Position numbers and translations under genes: made by a program. A DNA stretch of 64,000 nt from assembly GCF_001029435.1 (NCBI RefSeq), contig NZ_LDOV01000017.1, forward strand, positions 154,163-218,162. The letters run 5' to 3'. This DNA is from Photobacterium aphoticum (lineage in GTDB: Bacteria; Pseudomonadota; Gammaproteobacteria; Enterobacterales; Vibrionaceae). Under the pieces are notes generated by a model. It saw nothing but the letters and a program-made list of their open reading frames with translations, ran no database searches and had not been told where the DNA came from. Of the stretch, positions 49,398 to 60,555 are shown one piece after another. The stretch's first letter is position 1, and every line of letters begins with the position of its first letter.

Positions 49398-49420
49398 CTT
49401 TTGTCTTGTCATACGCTGTC

Positions 49421-50674
49421 TTACATTTGCTCAATCATATCATCCGCAAACTCAGAACACTTACGCAAGGTTGCGCCTTCCATCTGGCGTTCAAAATCAT
49501 AAGTGACCGTCTTGTTGCGAATGGCCGCTTCCATCGAGCTGATGATTAGATCAGCCGCTTCTGTCCAGCCTAGGTGACGAAGCATCATTTCTGCAGACAG
49601 AATCAATGAACCCGGGTTCACTTTGTCCTGACCCGCGTACTTCGGCGCAGTACCGTGTGTTGCTTCAAATAGTGCCACACCGTCACCAATGTTGGCGCCA
49701 GGGGCGATACCGATACCACCCACCTGTGCAGCCAATGCATCAGACACATAGTCACCGTTCAGGTTCATGGTCGCAATCACATCGTACTCTGCTGGGCGCA
49801 GTAGAATTTGCTGCAAGAACGCATCAGCAATGCTGTCTTTAATGATGATCTCTTTACCCGTATTCGGGTTCTTCAGCGTCATCCATGGGCCGCCATCAAG
49901 CAGCTCAGCACCAAACTCTTTCGCTGCCACTTCATAGCCCCAATCTTTGAAGGCACCTTCGGTGAACTTCATGATGTTGCCTTTGTGAACCAGCGTCAGT
50001 GAGCCACGATCGTTATCGATGGTGTACTGCAGCGCCGCACGGATCAGACGCTTGGTGCCTTCTTCCGACACAGGCTTAATGCCTACACCACACTGCTGAG
50101 GGAAACGGATCTTCGTCGCGCCCATTTCTTCTTGCAAGAATTTAATCAGTTTGTCTGCTTCTGCCGTACCAGCTTTAAACTCAACACCCGCATAAATGTC
50201 TTCTGAGTTTTCACGGTAGATCACCATGTCAGTCAGTTCAGGCTGTTTTAGCGGGCTTGGTACGCCATCAAAATAGCGGACAGGACGAGCACAGATGTAC
50301 AAATCAAGCTCTTGACGAAGTGCGACGTTCAGTGAGCGAATGCCCCCGCCGACAGGTGTCGTCAGTGGGCCTTTGATGGCGACTTTGTAGTCACGAATAA
50401 AATCGAGGGTTTCTTGCGGTAGCCACGCATCTTCACCGTAGACTTGCGTTGATTTTTCGCCGGTGTAGATTTCCATCCAAGCAATTTTACGATCACCGCC
50501 GTATGCTTTTTGTACAGCAGCATCAACAACTTTGATCATGGCAGGGCTAACATCTACCCCAATGCCATCACCTTCAATGTAAGGAATGACAGGGTTATTA
50601 GGAACGACCAGTTTACCTTCAGCATCCAGTGTGATTTTCTGACCTTCTGCGGGTACAACTACTTTACTATCCAT
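49421..50674 (-). CDS. icd: isocitrate dehydrogenase, NADP-dependent
   Basis: 417 aa, one residue off E. coli Icd (416). It oxidatively decarboxylates isocitrate to 2-oxoglutarate. The substrate and phosphorylation loop [13 protein letters not shown] includes the serine controlled by Ace[18 protein letters not shown] holds the lysine-tyrosine pair that fixes NADP rather than NAD preference. Divergent from rluE. Confidence 0.98.
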   Translation of the reverse strand: MDSKVVVPAEGQKITLDAEGKLVVPNNPVIPYIEGDGIGVDVSPAMIKVVDAAVQKAYGGDRKIAWMEIYTGEKSTQVYGEDAWLPQETLDFIRDYKVAIKGPLTTPVGGGIRSLNVALRQELDLYICARPVRYFDGVPSPLKQPELTDMVIYRENSEDIYAGVEFKAGTAEADKLIKFLQEEMGATKIRFPQQCGVGIKPVSEEGTKRLIRAALQYTIDNDRGSLTLVHKGNIMKFTEGAFKDWGYEVAAKEFGAELLDGGPWMTLKNPNTGKEIIIKDSIADAFLQQILLRPAEYDVIATMNLNGDYVSDALAAQVGGIGIAPGANIGDGVALFEATHGTAPKYAGQDKVNPGSLILSAEMMLRHLGWTEAADLIISSMEAAIRNKTVTYDFERQMEGATLRKCSEFADDMIEQM

Positions 50675-50816
50675 TTAAATCTCCTAGCGTCCATTTGTTA
50701 TCTTTTTGTAAGATGCGCGCAAATCATACTTGAAATTTTATCGATACGCCACTCACTGTAAATTTCGCGTATAATAGGCGTGTCAATTTCCTATTCCCTT
50801 TTACAACACGCTATTT

Positions 50817-51449
50817 ATGAAGCCAAACACCTCTCCGCGTCAACCAAAACGTCAAAATAATGAGCGCCGACCATCAAGAATGCTTAACAAACCGAAGCGT
50901 CCTCGTGGTCCGCAAAAGATCATTTTATTTAACAAACCTTATAACGTCCTGACCCAGTTTACCGGTGAACCGGGCGATCAAACCCTGTCTGATTTTATCC
51001 CGGTAAAAGACGTCTATCCGGCCGGTCGACTGGACAAAGACAGTGAAGGATTATTGGTATTGACGAACGACGGTGTCCTGCAAGCACGCCTGACCCAACC
51101 AACGTCCAAACAACCGAAAACCTATTGGGTACAGGTGGAAGGCGCACCGACTGATGACGATCTTGCCGAGCTGCGTCGTGGCGTCACCCTCAAAGACGGC
51201 CCAACCCTGCCAGCAGGCGTCGAACGTATTGAGGCCCCAGACATTTGGCCACGTAATCCACCGATCCGTGAACGCAAGAACATCCCGACCACGTGGTTAG
51301 CGATTACGTTGAAAGAAGGCCGCAACCGCCAGGTTCGCCGTATGACCGCCCACATTGGTTTCCCAACGTTACGCCTTGTGCGTTACAAGATGGCAGACTG
51401 GACCGTGGCAGATTTAGCTCCGGGAGAATGGCGCGAAGTCACCCTGTAA
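50817..51449 (+). CDS. rluE: 23S rRNA pseudouridine(2457) synthase RluE
   Basis: 210 aa RsuA/RluB-type synthase with catalytic aspartate in [18 protein letters not shown] and the RQVRRM motif. The N-terminus is basic and lacks an S4 domain, as in RluE. In E. coli the order is rluE-nudJ-mnmA-hflD-purB; nudJ is missing here. Confidence 0.92.
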   Translation: MKPNTSPRQPKRQNNERRPSRMLNKPKRPRGPQKIILFNKPYNVLTQFTGEPGDQTLSDFIPVKDVYPAGRLDKDSEGLLVLTNDGVLQARLTQPTSKQPKTYWVQVEGAPTDDDLAELRRGVTLKDGPTLPAGVERIEAPDIWPRNPPIRERKNIPTTWLAITLKEGRNRQVRRMTAHIGFPTLRLVRYKMADWTVADLAPGEWREVTL

Positions 51450-51522
51450 TACCGCAGCGTACCTCTCTTACGTTCTACAGCGACTTTCCGCACTCCTGTT
51501 TCACCCTCGCGTGTACACTTGG

Positions 51523-51573
51523 CCTGACGTAAGATGCCGTCAGGTTGGGTGGCACGCTGCCCGTGCTTTTTTT
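51523..51573 (+). terminator. double-hairpin terminator after rluE
   Basis: CCTGACG/CGTCAGG (51523-51529, 51538-51544) precedes GCACG/CGTGC (51552-51556, 51562-51566) and TTTTTTT. Confidence 0.8.
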
Positions 51574-51633
51574 ACCCATTGTCGATAAAAACACTACACA
51601 TTTTCATCACGCTCCACTATGATGACCACCAAG

Positions 51634-51649
51634 ACGCAAACGTTTGCGT
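51634..51649. promoter_or_regulatory. perfect PurR operator upstream of mnmA-hflD
   Basis: ACGCAAACGTTTGCGT is an exact copy of the PurR consensus and extends to an 18-bp palindrome with flanking G and C. It lies about 130 nt before mnmA, in the cluster leading to purB. Confidence 0.88.
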
Positions 51650-51762
51650 CACTAATGGAGACGGTAAATTCGTTTACCGATGAAATTATTAAAGTGTGAT
51701 TCGGCTCTCGCTCTGTTTCGGTAAAAAGCTTTCTGTTAGAATTACGCTCTTAACTCCATTAA

Positions 51763-52893
<1,131 letters not shown>

Positions 52894-52907
52894 GGGAGTT
52901 AACGCAC

Positions 52908-53522
52908 GTGGCACATTCTGTTTATGACCGTACTATTGCATTCGCCGGTCTTTGCCAGGCGGTAAAACTCGTTCAAAAAGTTGCCAAAGACGGTCACTGT
53001 GACCCTGAGGCACTGGAAACGAGTCTGAACAGCATTATTGTGACTGATCCATCCAATACGCTTGAGATTTTCGGTAACGAATCTCAACTGCGTACTGGCC
53101 TTCAGGCCATGACAAGCATCGACAGTAGCCCATCAAGCAATGAGCTAACCCGCTACTTGATGAGCGTATTGGTGTTGGAACGTAAACTCGCGAGTCGCCG
53201 CGACAGCATGCAACAACTGGGTGATCGCATTGATACCGCGAAACGCCAAGTGGGCCATTTTGAACTGATGGACGATCAGATGATCAGCAACCTTGCGAGC
53301 ATCTATCTGGACATCATCAGTCCGCTCGGTCCGCGCATTCAAGTGACCGGTACGCCGGCACAGTTGCAGCAACAAAATGTGCAACACAAAGTACGTGCGT
53401 TACTGCTGGCCGCAATTCGTGCGGCAGTATTGTGGCGTCAGGTGGGCGGTAAACGCCGTCATCTGATTTTTGGCCGCAAGCAAATGACTGAACAGGCTAA
53501 AATTCTGTTAGCCCGTAGTTAA
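52908..53522 (+). CDS. hflD: HflD, lysogenization regulator family
   Basis: 204 aa membrane-associated helical protein; in E. coli it binds phage lambda CII, but its cellular job is unclear. Sequence [11 protein letters not shown] and [12 protein letters not shown] are characteristic. I choose the GTG at 52908 ([16 protein letters not shown]) with GGGAG upstream, matching the family; the longer open frame overlaps mnmA. Conserved between mnmA and purB. Confidence 0.93.
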   Translation: MAHSVYDRTIAFAGLCQAVKLVQKVAKDGHCDPEALETSLNSIIVTDPSNTLEIFGNESQLRTGLQAMTSIDSSPSSNELTRYLMSVLVLERKLASRRDSMQQLGDRIDTAKRQVGHFELMDDQMISNLASIYLDIISPLGPRIQVTGTPAQLQQQNVQHKVRALLLAAIRAAVLWRQVGGKRRHLIFGRKQMTEQAKILLARS

Positions 53523-53527
53523 TGAGA

Positions 53528-53553
53528 GTGCCGGCCTAGCCGGCACCTTTTTT
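53528..53553 (+). terminator. terminator between hflD and purB
   Basis: GTGCCGGC and GCCGGCAC with a CTA loop, then TTTTTT. A further inverted repeat ACCTAGT/ACTAGGT (53556-53562, 53574-53580) follows in the purB leader. Confidence 0.9.
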
Positions 53554-53610
53554 CAACCTAGTCACCTCTTCGTACTAGGTCTGTTACACCTTGTTTTTAT
53601 GATTATTTAA

Positions 53611-54993
<1,383 letters not shown>

Positions 54994-55020
54994 TTCACGG
55001 TTTTCAGCCCAGAACAAACC

Positions 55021-55050
55021 AAGGCCAGCCTCGCGCTGGCCTTTTCTTTA
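55021..55050 (+). terminator. intrinsic terminator of purB
   Basis: AAGGCCAGC and GCTGGCCTT around CTCGC, then TTCTTTATTT. Confidence 0.92.
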
Positions 55051-55175
55051 TTTGCGTTCTCGACGCGTTACGCCCTTCCCCACAACCAATCCGTCCGTAA
55101 CACGTAAAAACACACACTCCTTGCGCGGTTGGGGGTATAATCCTTCCCTTCAACAGTCAGCTCAAAACGGTTTTT

Positions 55176-56309
55176 ATGTACCAACTTACCTTCTCGTTTG
55201 AAGAATTCCTTGCTGAATTCTGGCAGAAGAAGCCAACCATCATCAAAGGTGGCTTCAAAGATTTTATCGACCCAATCAGCCCGGATGAACTGGCTGGTCT
55301 GGCAATGGAAGAAGAAATTGACTCGCGCTACATTGCTAAACACGGCAGCGAGTGGGATGTGCGCCACGGCCCACTGACTTTTGATGATGTACCAGAAGAT
55401 AACTGGTCATTCATTGTACAGGCCGTTAACCACTGGCATGAAGGCGCAGCGCGCTTGGTCACGCCATTCCGTCAACTGCCAAACTGGCTGCTGGATGATT
55501 TGATGATCAGCTACTCCACCCCGGGTGGCGGTGTTGGCCCTCACATCGATCAATACGATGTATTCATCATTCAGGGTTCCGGTAAACGTCACTGGCGTGT
55601 CGGCCCGAAGAAAGACGATTACGAAGAAGAATTTGGTCACCCAGCCCTGCGTCAGATCAAAGGCTTTGAGCCGATCATCGACGACATGCTGGAGCCGGGC
55701 GATATTCTGTACATTCCGCCAGGTTTCCCGCACGACGGTTATGCCATTGAAACGTCAATGAGCTTCTCTGTGGGCTTCCGTTCACCGAAGAAACAAGAGC
55801 TATTGAGCAGCTTTGCCGATTACGTGATTGCTAACGAAATTGGCGATGTGCATTACCACAATCCGGATCTGCCTGCGCGTCAGAACAGCGGTGCCATTCT
55901 GGATGACGAATTCAACGCGATGGAAACCATGATGCGCAGCCTGCTGGATCACCCTGAAGTGATGAAAGCCTGGTTGGGTGAACACCTGAGCAACAGCCGT
56001 CACGAATTGGATATCATTGCCGCTGAACCTGTTTGGGAAAACGCGGAAGTGCACCAGTTCCTGAAAAGCGGTGAAGCGCTGAAACGTCTGGGCGGCCTGC
56101 GTGCGTTCTACTACCCGGAGCAACCATCGGTACTGTTCATTAACGGTGAGCGCTTTGAGTTGCCAGAAGAATGTGGTGACGCTGCCGCGCAACTGTGTGA
56201 TGCCGAAACCGTCACACAAGCCCAACTGGGTGAGATGGTTGACCACCCTGCGTTTATTGACCTAATCGCACAGTTGATTAACCTGGGTTACTGGTACCCG
56301 GTTGAATAA
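55176..56309 (+). CDS. roxA: ribosomal protein uL16 arginine 3-hydroxylase RoxA (YcfD)
   Basis: 377 aa JmjC-type 2-oxoglutarate/Fe(II) oxygenase that hydroxylates an arginine in ribosomal protein uL16. Iron ligands H-x-D in GPHIDQYDVF and a distal histidine expected later in the core; PPGFPHDGYAIETSMSFSVGFR is the conserved second part. C-terminal winged-helix-like part completes the family architecture. Confidence 0.93.
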   Translation: MYQLTFSFEEFLAEFWQKKPTIIKGGFKDFIDPISPDELAGLAMEEEIDSRYIAKHGSEWDVRHGPLTFDDVPEDNWSFIVQAVNHWHEGAARLVTPFRQLPNWLLDDLMISYSTPGGGVGPHIDQYDVFIIQGSGKRHWRVGPKKDDYEEEFGHPALRQIKGFEPIIDDMLEPGDILYIPPGFPHDGYAIETSMSFSVGFRSPKKQELLSSFADYVIANEIGDVHYHNPDLPARQNSGAILDDEFNAMETMMRSLLDHPEVMKAWLGEHLSNSRHELDIIAAEPVWENAEVHQFLKSGEALKRLGGLRAFYYPEQPSVLFINGERFELPEECGDAAAQLCDAETVTQAQLGEMVDHPAFIDLIAQLINLGYWYPVE

Positions 56310-56337
56310 CCGCGACTAAGTACTGAAAAGCAAAGAT

Positions 56338-56392
56338 AAAAAAAGCGCGGCTTTAACACCGCGCTTAAAGCCTGTCACAGGCTTAAATTCAC
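56338..56392 (-). ncRNA. oppZ: OppZ-like 3'UTR-derived small RNA of the opp operon
   Basis: The last 55 nt of the oppABCDF transcript. On minus it begins GTGAATTTAA (56392-56383), then a small hairpin (AAGCCTG/CAGGCTT) and the operon terminator (AAGCGCGG/CCGCGCTT, then TTTTTTT). OppZ of V. cholerae is a 52-nt RNase E product from the same place that binds oppB and represses oppBCDF. Here GTGAATTTAA is complementary over 10 nt (one G-U) to codons 2-5 of oppB (60432-60423), supporting the same autoregulation. 5' end is inferred. Confidence 0.6.
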
Positions 56393-56420
56393 AGGGCTGG
56401 CGCTATGCTGGCCCTTTTTA
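56393..56420 (+). terminator. terminator of roxA (plus strand)
   Basis: AGGGCTGGC (56393-56401) pairs with GCTGGCCCT (56407-56415) using two G-U pairs, then TTTT. Confidence 0.7.
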
Positions 56421-56545
56421 TTATTATCGTGCGTATTCTCTGTGTGAGCGTTAAACGCTTCTTTTTGACGATGTTATCCATCGTTCTTATATTCCCCCTC
56501 TCTTTTATTTCGCTAACGAATGCTAAAAGGAGGGATAGTGCAAGA

Positions 56546-57532
56546 TCAGGCCATCAGGCACGACACCGCATGCACATCATCACCGCGCAGTTGCGGTTTT
56601 GTCGCCGCACACGCCTCGGTAGCAATCGGGCAGCGCGTTCTGAACACACAGCCTGACGGCGGGTTCATCGGTGACGGCAAGTCCCCTTCCAGCAATTCAA
56701 TGTGCTTGTTACGTTCCAAGTCCGGATCCGGGATCGGCACCGCCGACATCAAGGCTTTGGTATACGGGTGCTTCGGCTCTTCAAACAACGCCTCTGCTTC
56801 CCCCATTTCCACCGCATTCCCTAAGTACATCACCAACACGCGATCAGAAATATGCTTCACCACGGATAAATCGTGCGCAATAAAGATCAGGCTCAATCCC
56901 ATCTCTTTTTGCAGTGATTTCAACAGATTCACCACCTGCGCCTGAATCGATACATCCAGCGCTGAAACCGGCTCATCACAAATGATCAGCTTTGGCTTCA
57001 AAATCAGCGCACGGGCAATCCCGATACGCTGACACTGGCCACCGGAAAACTCGTGCGGATAGCGGTTGATCACGTTCGGTAGCAAGCCGACCTTGGTCAT
57101 CATCTCGCGTACCTGTGCTTTCACGTCTTCTGCCGACATGTTAGGGAAATACGCTTTCAATGGCTCAGCGATGATTTCCCCGACCGTCATACGCGGGTTC
57201 AGTGACGCCAATGGATCCTGAAAAATCATCTGAATGTCTTTGCGCTTTTCACGCATGGCTTTGTGATCCAACACGGTCAGATCTTGCCCCAGCCACAGCA
57301 CTTTACCGTCTGTTGCTTCCACCAGGCCGATCACTGCACGGGCAAAGGTGGATTTACCGCAACCGGATTCGCCCACCACACCCAGCGTTTCACCTTCATA
57401 CAAACGCACACCCACACCATCCACGGCTTTCAGGGTCAGTGGCTTGGTCCATGGCCACGCGGATTTTTGCGCGATGTTGAAGTGCACTTTCAAATCGCTG
57501 ATATCAAGTAAAAGTTGTTTTTGCGCTTCCAT
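56546..57532 (-). CDS. oppF: oligopeptide ABC transporter ATP-binding protein OppF
   Basis: 328 aa. Walker A GESGCGKST, signature FSGGQCQRIGIARAL, Walker B LIICDEPVSALDV, and the C-terminal oligopeptide/dipeptide extension with cysteines of the iron-sulfur type (SGCVFRTRCPIA). Start ATG at 57532 overlaps the oppD stop by one base (TAATG). Last gene of the operon. Confidence 0.96.
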   Translation of the reverse strand: MEAQKQLLLDISDLKVHFNIAQKSAWPWTKPLTLKAVDGVGVRLYEGETLGVVGESGCGKSTFARAVIGLVEATDGKVLWLGQDLTVLDHKAMREKRKDIQMIFQDPLASLNPRMTVGEIIAEPLKAYFPNMSAEDVKAQVREMMTKVGLLPNVINRYPHEFSGGQCQRIGIARALILKPKLIICDEPVSALDVSIQAQVVNLLKSLQKEMGLSLIFIAHDLSVVKHISDRVLVMYLGNAVEMGEAEALFEEPKHPYTKALMSAVPIPDPDLERNKHIELLEGDLPSPMNPPSGCVFRTRCPIATEACAATKPQLRGDDVHAVSCLMA

Positions 57533-58497
57533 TACCACGTCCCCATATCAGAAAAACACGCACGTAAACGGCCTTCGGCAAACGCCTTCAGTGCCGGCGC
57601 TTCTTGCGCACAGCGACTGGTCACACGGTGACAGCGCTCTTGGTAAGGACACCCCACTGGCAGGTGCAACAGGTTTGGCGGATTGCCCGGAATGGTCGGC
57701 AACTCTTCACTGTTGGTATCCAAACGCGGGATCGCTTTTAACAGCCCTTCCGTGTACGGGTGCGACGGCTGATAGAAAATTTCGTTGATCTTGCCGTATT
57801 CCATAGTACGACCGGCATACATCACCAGCACTTTGTCACAGCTGCCCGCAACCACACCCAAATCGTGAGTGATCATGATAATGGCGGTATTGAAATCGGT
57901 TTTCAGCTCATTGAGCAGTTCCATGATCTGTGCCTGCACTGTCACATCCAACGCGGTAGTCGGCTCATCGGCGATCAGCAGTTTTGGACGGCACAGCAAT
58001 GCCATTGCAATCATCACACGCTGACGCATACCGCCGGAAAACTCATGCGGGTACATGGTGATACGTTTACGGGCTTCCGGAATCTTCACCGCATCCAACA
58101 TACGGACACTTTCTTCAAAGGCTTCTGATTTGCTCATGCCTTTGTGCAGCATTAACACTTCCATCAGCTGATCGCTGACTTTCATATACGGGTTAAGCGA
58201 GGTCATCGGATCCTGGAAGATCATTGCGATCTGCTCAGCTCGGATACGGTTCAGCTCTTTTTCTGGCAGGTTAAGGATTTCACGGCCTTCGAACTTTGCG
58301 CTGCCGCTGATCATGCCGTTTTTGGCCAACAGGCCCATGATGGCGAATACCGTCTGGCTTTTACCCGAGCCGGACTCGCCCACAATCCCCAAGGTTTCCC
58401 CTTGCTGGAGAGAAAAATTCAGATCGTTAACCGCCGTGACAATACCGTCTTGTGTTTTGAATTCTACGCGGAGATCTTTGACATCTAATAAACTCAT
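57532..58497 (-). CDS. oppD: oligopeptide ABC transporter ATP-binding protein OppD
   Basis: 321 aa ATPase partner of OppF. Walker A GESGSGKSQ, signature FSGGMRQRVMIAMAL, Walker B LLIADEPTTALDV, C-terminal extension with PVGCPYQERC. Together with OppF it drives peptide import. It starts 91 nt after oppC, the longest gap among the oppBCDF genes. Confidence 0.96.
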   Translation of the reverse strand: MSLLDVKDLRVEFKTQDGIVTAVNDLNFSLQQGETLGIVGESGSGKSQTVFAIMGLLAKNGMISGSAKFEGREILNLPEKELNRIRAEQIAMIFQDPMTSLNPYMKVSDQLMEVLMLHKGMSKSEAFEESVRMLDAVKIPEARKRITMYPHEFSGGMRQRVMIAMALLCRPKLLIADEPTTALDVTVQAQIMELLNELKTDFNTAIIMITHDLGVVAGSCDKVLVMYAGRTMEYGKINEIFYQPSHPYTEGLLKAIPRLDTNSEELPTIPGNPPNLLHLPVGCPYQERCHRVTSRCAQEAPALKAFAEGRLRACFSDMGTW

Positions 58498-58588
58498 ACT
58501 ACTTCCTTATCACGTCTCTCTGCGGCGCGCTCTCAGCTTGCTGTTATCGTTCAAGCCGGTCTTCGCACGCCACAGTCTGTCCCTTGGG

Positions 58589-59503
58589 TTATCTGTCTTT
58601 TGGATCCAGTGCGTCACGTAAACCGTCACCCACGTAGTTAAAACAGAACAGCGTGACCACCATAAAGGCGGCCGGGAACATCAACTGCCAAATCGCCACT
58701 TCCATGGTTTGCGAACCTTCTTGCAGCAACGCGCCCCAGCTAGTCATCGGCTCCTGTACCCCTAGCCCTAAGAAGCTGAGGAAGGATTCGGTCAGGATCA
58801 TCGACGGCACCAACAAGGTGGAATACACCGCCACAATGCCCAATACGTTCGGCACGATATGACGGGTAATGATGCGCCACTGGCTGACCCCAGAGACATG
58901 AGCCGCTTCAATGAACTCTTTGTTACGCAGCGACAAGGTTTGTCCTCGTACGATACGTGCCATATCGAGCCAGGAAATCGCCCCGATCGCCACAAAGATC
59001 AGCATGATATTACGGCCAAAAATGGTCACCAACACGATGACAAAGAACATGAACGGGATGGAATACAGGATCTCCAGAATACGCATCATCACGCGGTCGG
59101 TGCGGCCACCGATAAAGCCAGAAGCGGCACCGTATAAGGTCCCGATCACGACTGCCACCAAGGCCCCCATGATCCCCACCATCAGAGAGATACGTCCGCC
59201 AATCAGGGTTCGGGTGTACAAGTCACGCCCCAGGCTATCAGTACCGAAGAAGTGGCCTTCTGCGCCCAAACTCGGCGCCGCATGCAAGGCATACCAATCG
59301 GTATCATCAAACGCATAGCTGCTGAACATCGGGCCGAAGATCACCGCCAGAGTGATCAGGAACAAAATGGTCAGGCTGACCATGGCCGCGCGGTTACGCA
59401 TGAAACGAATACGGGCGTCCTGCCATAAACTGCGGCCTTCAATTTCCAATTGCTCAGAGAACTTCTCTACCGCGTCTACGTTTTCTTTTTTCGTTAACAT
59501 CAT
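58589..59503 (-). CDS. oppC: oligopeptide ABC transporter permease OppC
   Basis: 304 aa inner-membrane permease, six helices, with the EAA loop EAAHVSGVSQWRIITRHIVPN that contacts the ATPases. N-terminal cytoplasmic tail is typical of OppC. Start at the first of two adjacent ATGs (59503) with AAGGGG upstream. Confidence 0.95.
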   Translation of the reverse strand: MMLTKKENVDAVEKFSEQLEIEGRSLWQDARIRFMRNRAAMVSLTILFLITLAVIFGPMFSSYAFDDTDWYALHAAPSLGAEGHFFGTDSLGRDLYTRTLIGGRISLMVGIMGALVAVVIGTLYGAASGFIGGRTDRVMMRILEILYSIPFMFFVIVLVTIFGRNIMLIFVAIGAISWLDMARIVRGQTLSLRNKEFIEAAHVSGVSQWRIITRHIVPNVLGIVAVYSTLLVPSMILTESFLSFLGLGVQEPMTSWGALLQEGSQTMEVAIWQLMFPAAFMVVTLFCFNYVGDGLRDALDPKDR

Positions 59504-59515
59504 CAAATTGGCCCC

Positions 59516-60436
59516 TTAGTAACGGATCTTCGGATCGATATACGCCAACACGATATCGACAATGGCATTGAAGATAATGGTCAATGAACCAATCAGAATG
59601 GTGATCCCCAGTACCAACGAGTAGTCACGGTTAAACGCCGCATTCACGAACAATTTACCGATCCCCGGCAGACCAAAAATGGTTTCAATTACTACCGAGC
59701 CGGTAATGATGCCGACAAATGCCGGCCCCATGTACGACACCACCGGTAACAGTGCCGGTTTCAGGGCATGTTTCATGATGATGTACGGGTAGCTCAGGCC
59801 TTTGGCGCGTGCGGTACGGATAAAGTTACTGTTCAGGGTTTCAATCATGCTGCCACGGGTAATACGGGCAAAGGTGGCGACATACAACAAGGACATCCCC
59901 ATCATCGGCAACAGCATGTATTTGACCGAGCCGTCATGCCAACCACCGGCCGGCAGCCAACCCAGATTGATGGAGAAGATATAGATCAACACCGGTGCGA
60001 GGATAAAGGAGGGCATCACCACCCCCGCCATCGCGGTGGACATAATGGTGTAATCTATCCAACTGTTTTGTTTCAAGGCGGCAATGGTGCCGACTGTGAC
60101 GCCCATAATGAGCGCGAAAATAAAGGCAAAGACCCCAATCTTGGCCGATACCGGCAGCGCCTTGGCCACCAGCTCATTTACGGTAAAATCTTTGTATTTG
60201 AACGACGGACCAAAGTCCCCCTGGACGATATTGCCCAAGTAGGTGGTGTACTGTTCAAATACCGGTTTGTCGAGGCCATATTTGGCTTCAATGTTTGCCA
60301 TCACTTCGGGTGGCAGAGGACGCTCGCTTGAGAACGGGTTACCCGGAGCGAAACGCATGAGGAAAAAGGAAATTGTGATCAATACCAACAAGGTGGGTAT
60401 GGCTTCAAAAATCCGTTTTGCGATGAATTTAATCAT
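59516..60436 (-). CDS. oppB: oligopeptide ABC transporter permease OppB
   Basis: 306 aa permease with six helices and the EAA-like loop RTARAKGLSYPYIIMKHALKP. Its first codons (60432-60423) are complementary to the OppZ-like RNA at the operon's end. A terminator-like hairpin lies between oppA and oppB, as expected for higher oppA expression. Confidence 0.96.
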   Translation of the reverse strand: MIKFIAKRIFEAIPTLLVLITISFFLMRFAPGNPFSSERPLPPEVMANIEAKYGLDKPVFEQYTTYLGNIVQGDFGPSFKYKDFTVNELVAKALPVSAKIGVFAFIFALIMGVTVGTIAALKQNSWIDYTIMSTAMAGVVMPSFILAPVLIYIFSINLGWLPAGGWHDGSVKYMLLPMMGMSLLYVATFARITRGSMIETLNSNFIRTARAKGLSYPYIIMKHALKPALLPVVSYMGPAFVGIITGSVVIETIFGLPGIGKLFVNAAFNRDYSLVLGITILIGSLTIIFNAIVDIVLAYIDPKIRY

Positions 60437-60495
60437 AAACTACACCGTTATTTTATCGTCTGTGACAGTCAATTGCTCGCCGGAGAAAAACCAGC

Positions 60496-60530
60496 AAAAA
60501 AGGGCACTGCTCCCGTCCTGAAAGCAGCGC
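60496..60530 (-). terminator. partial terminator between oppA and oppB
   Basis: On minus GCGCTGCT (60530-60523) pairs with AGCAGTGC (60511-60504) around an 11-nt loop, followed by CCTTTTTTG. It probably lowers transcription of oppBCDF relative to oppA. Confidence 0.75.
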
Positions 60531-60555
60531 TTATAATCATATTTCTTGCTGTTTA

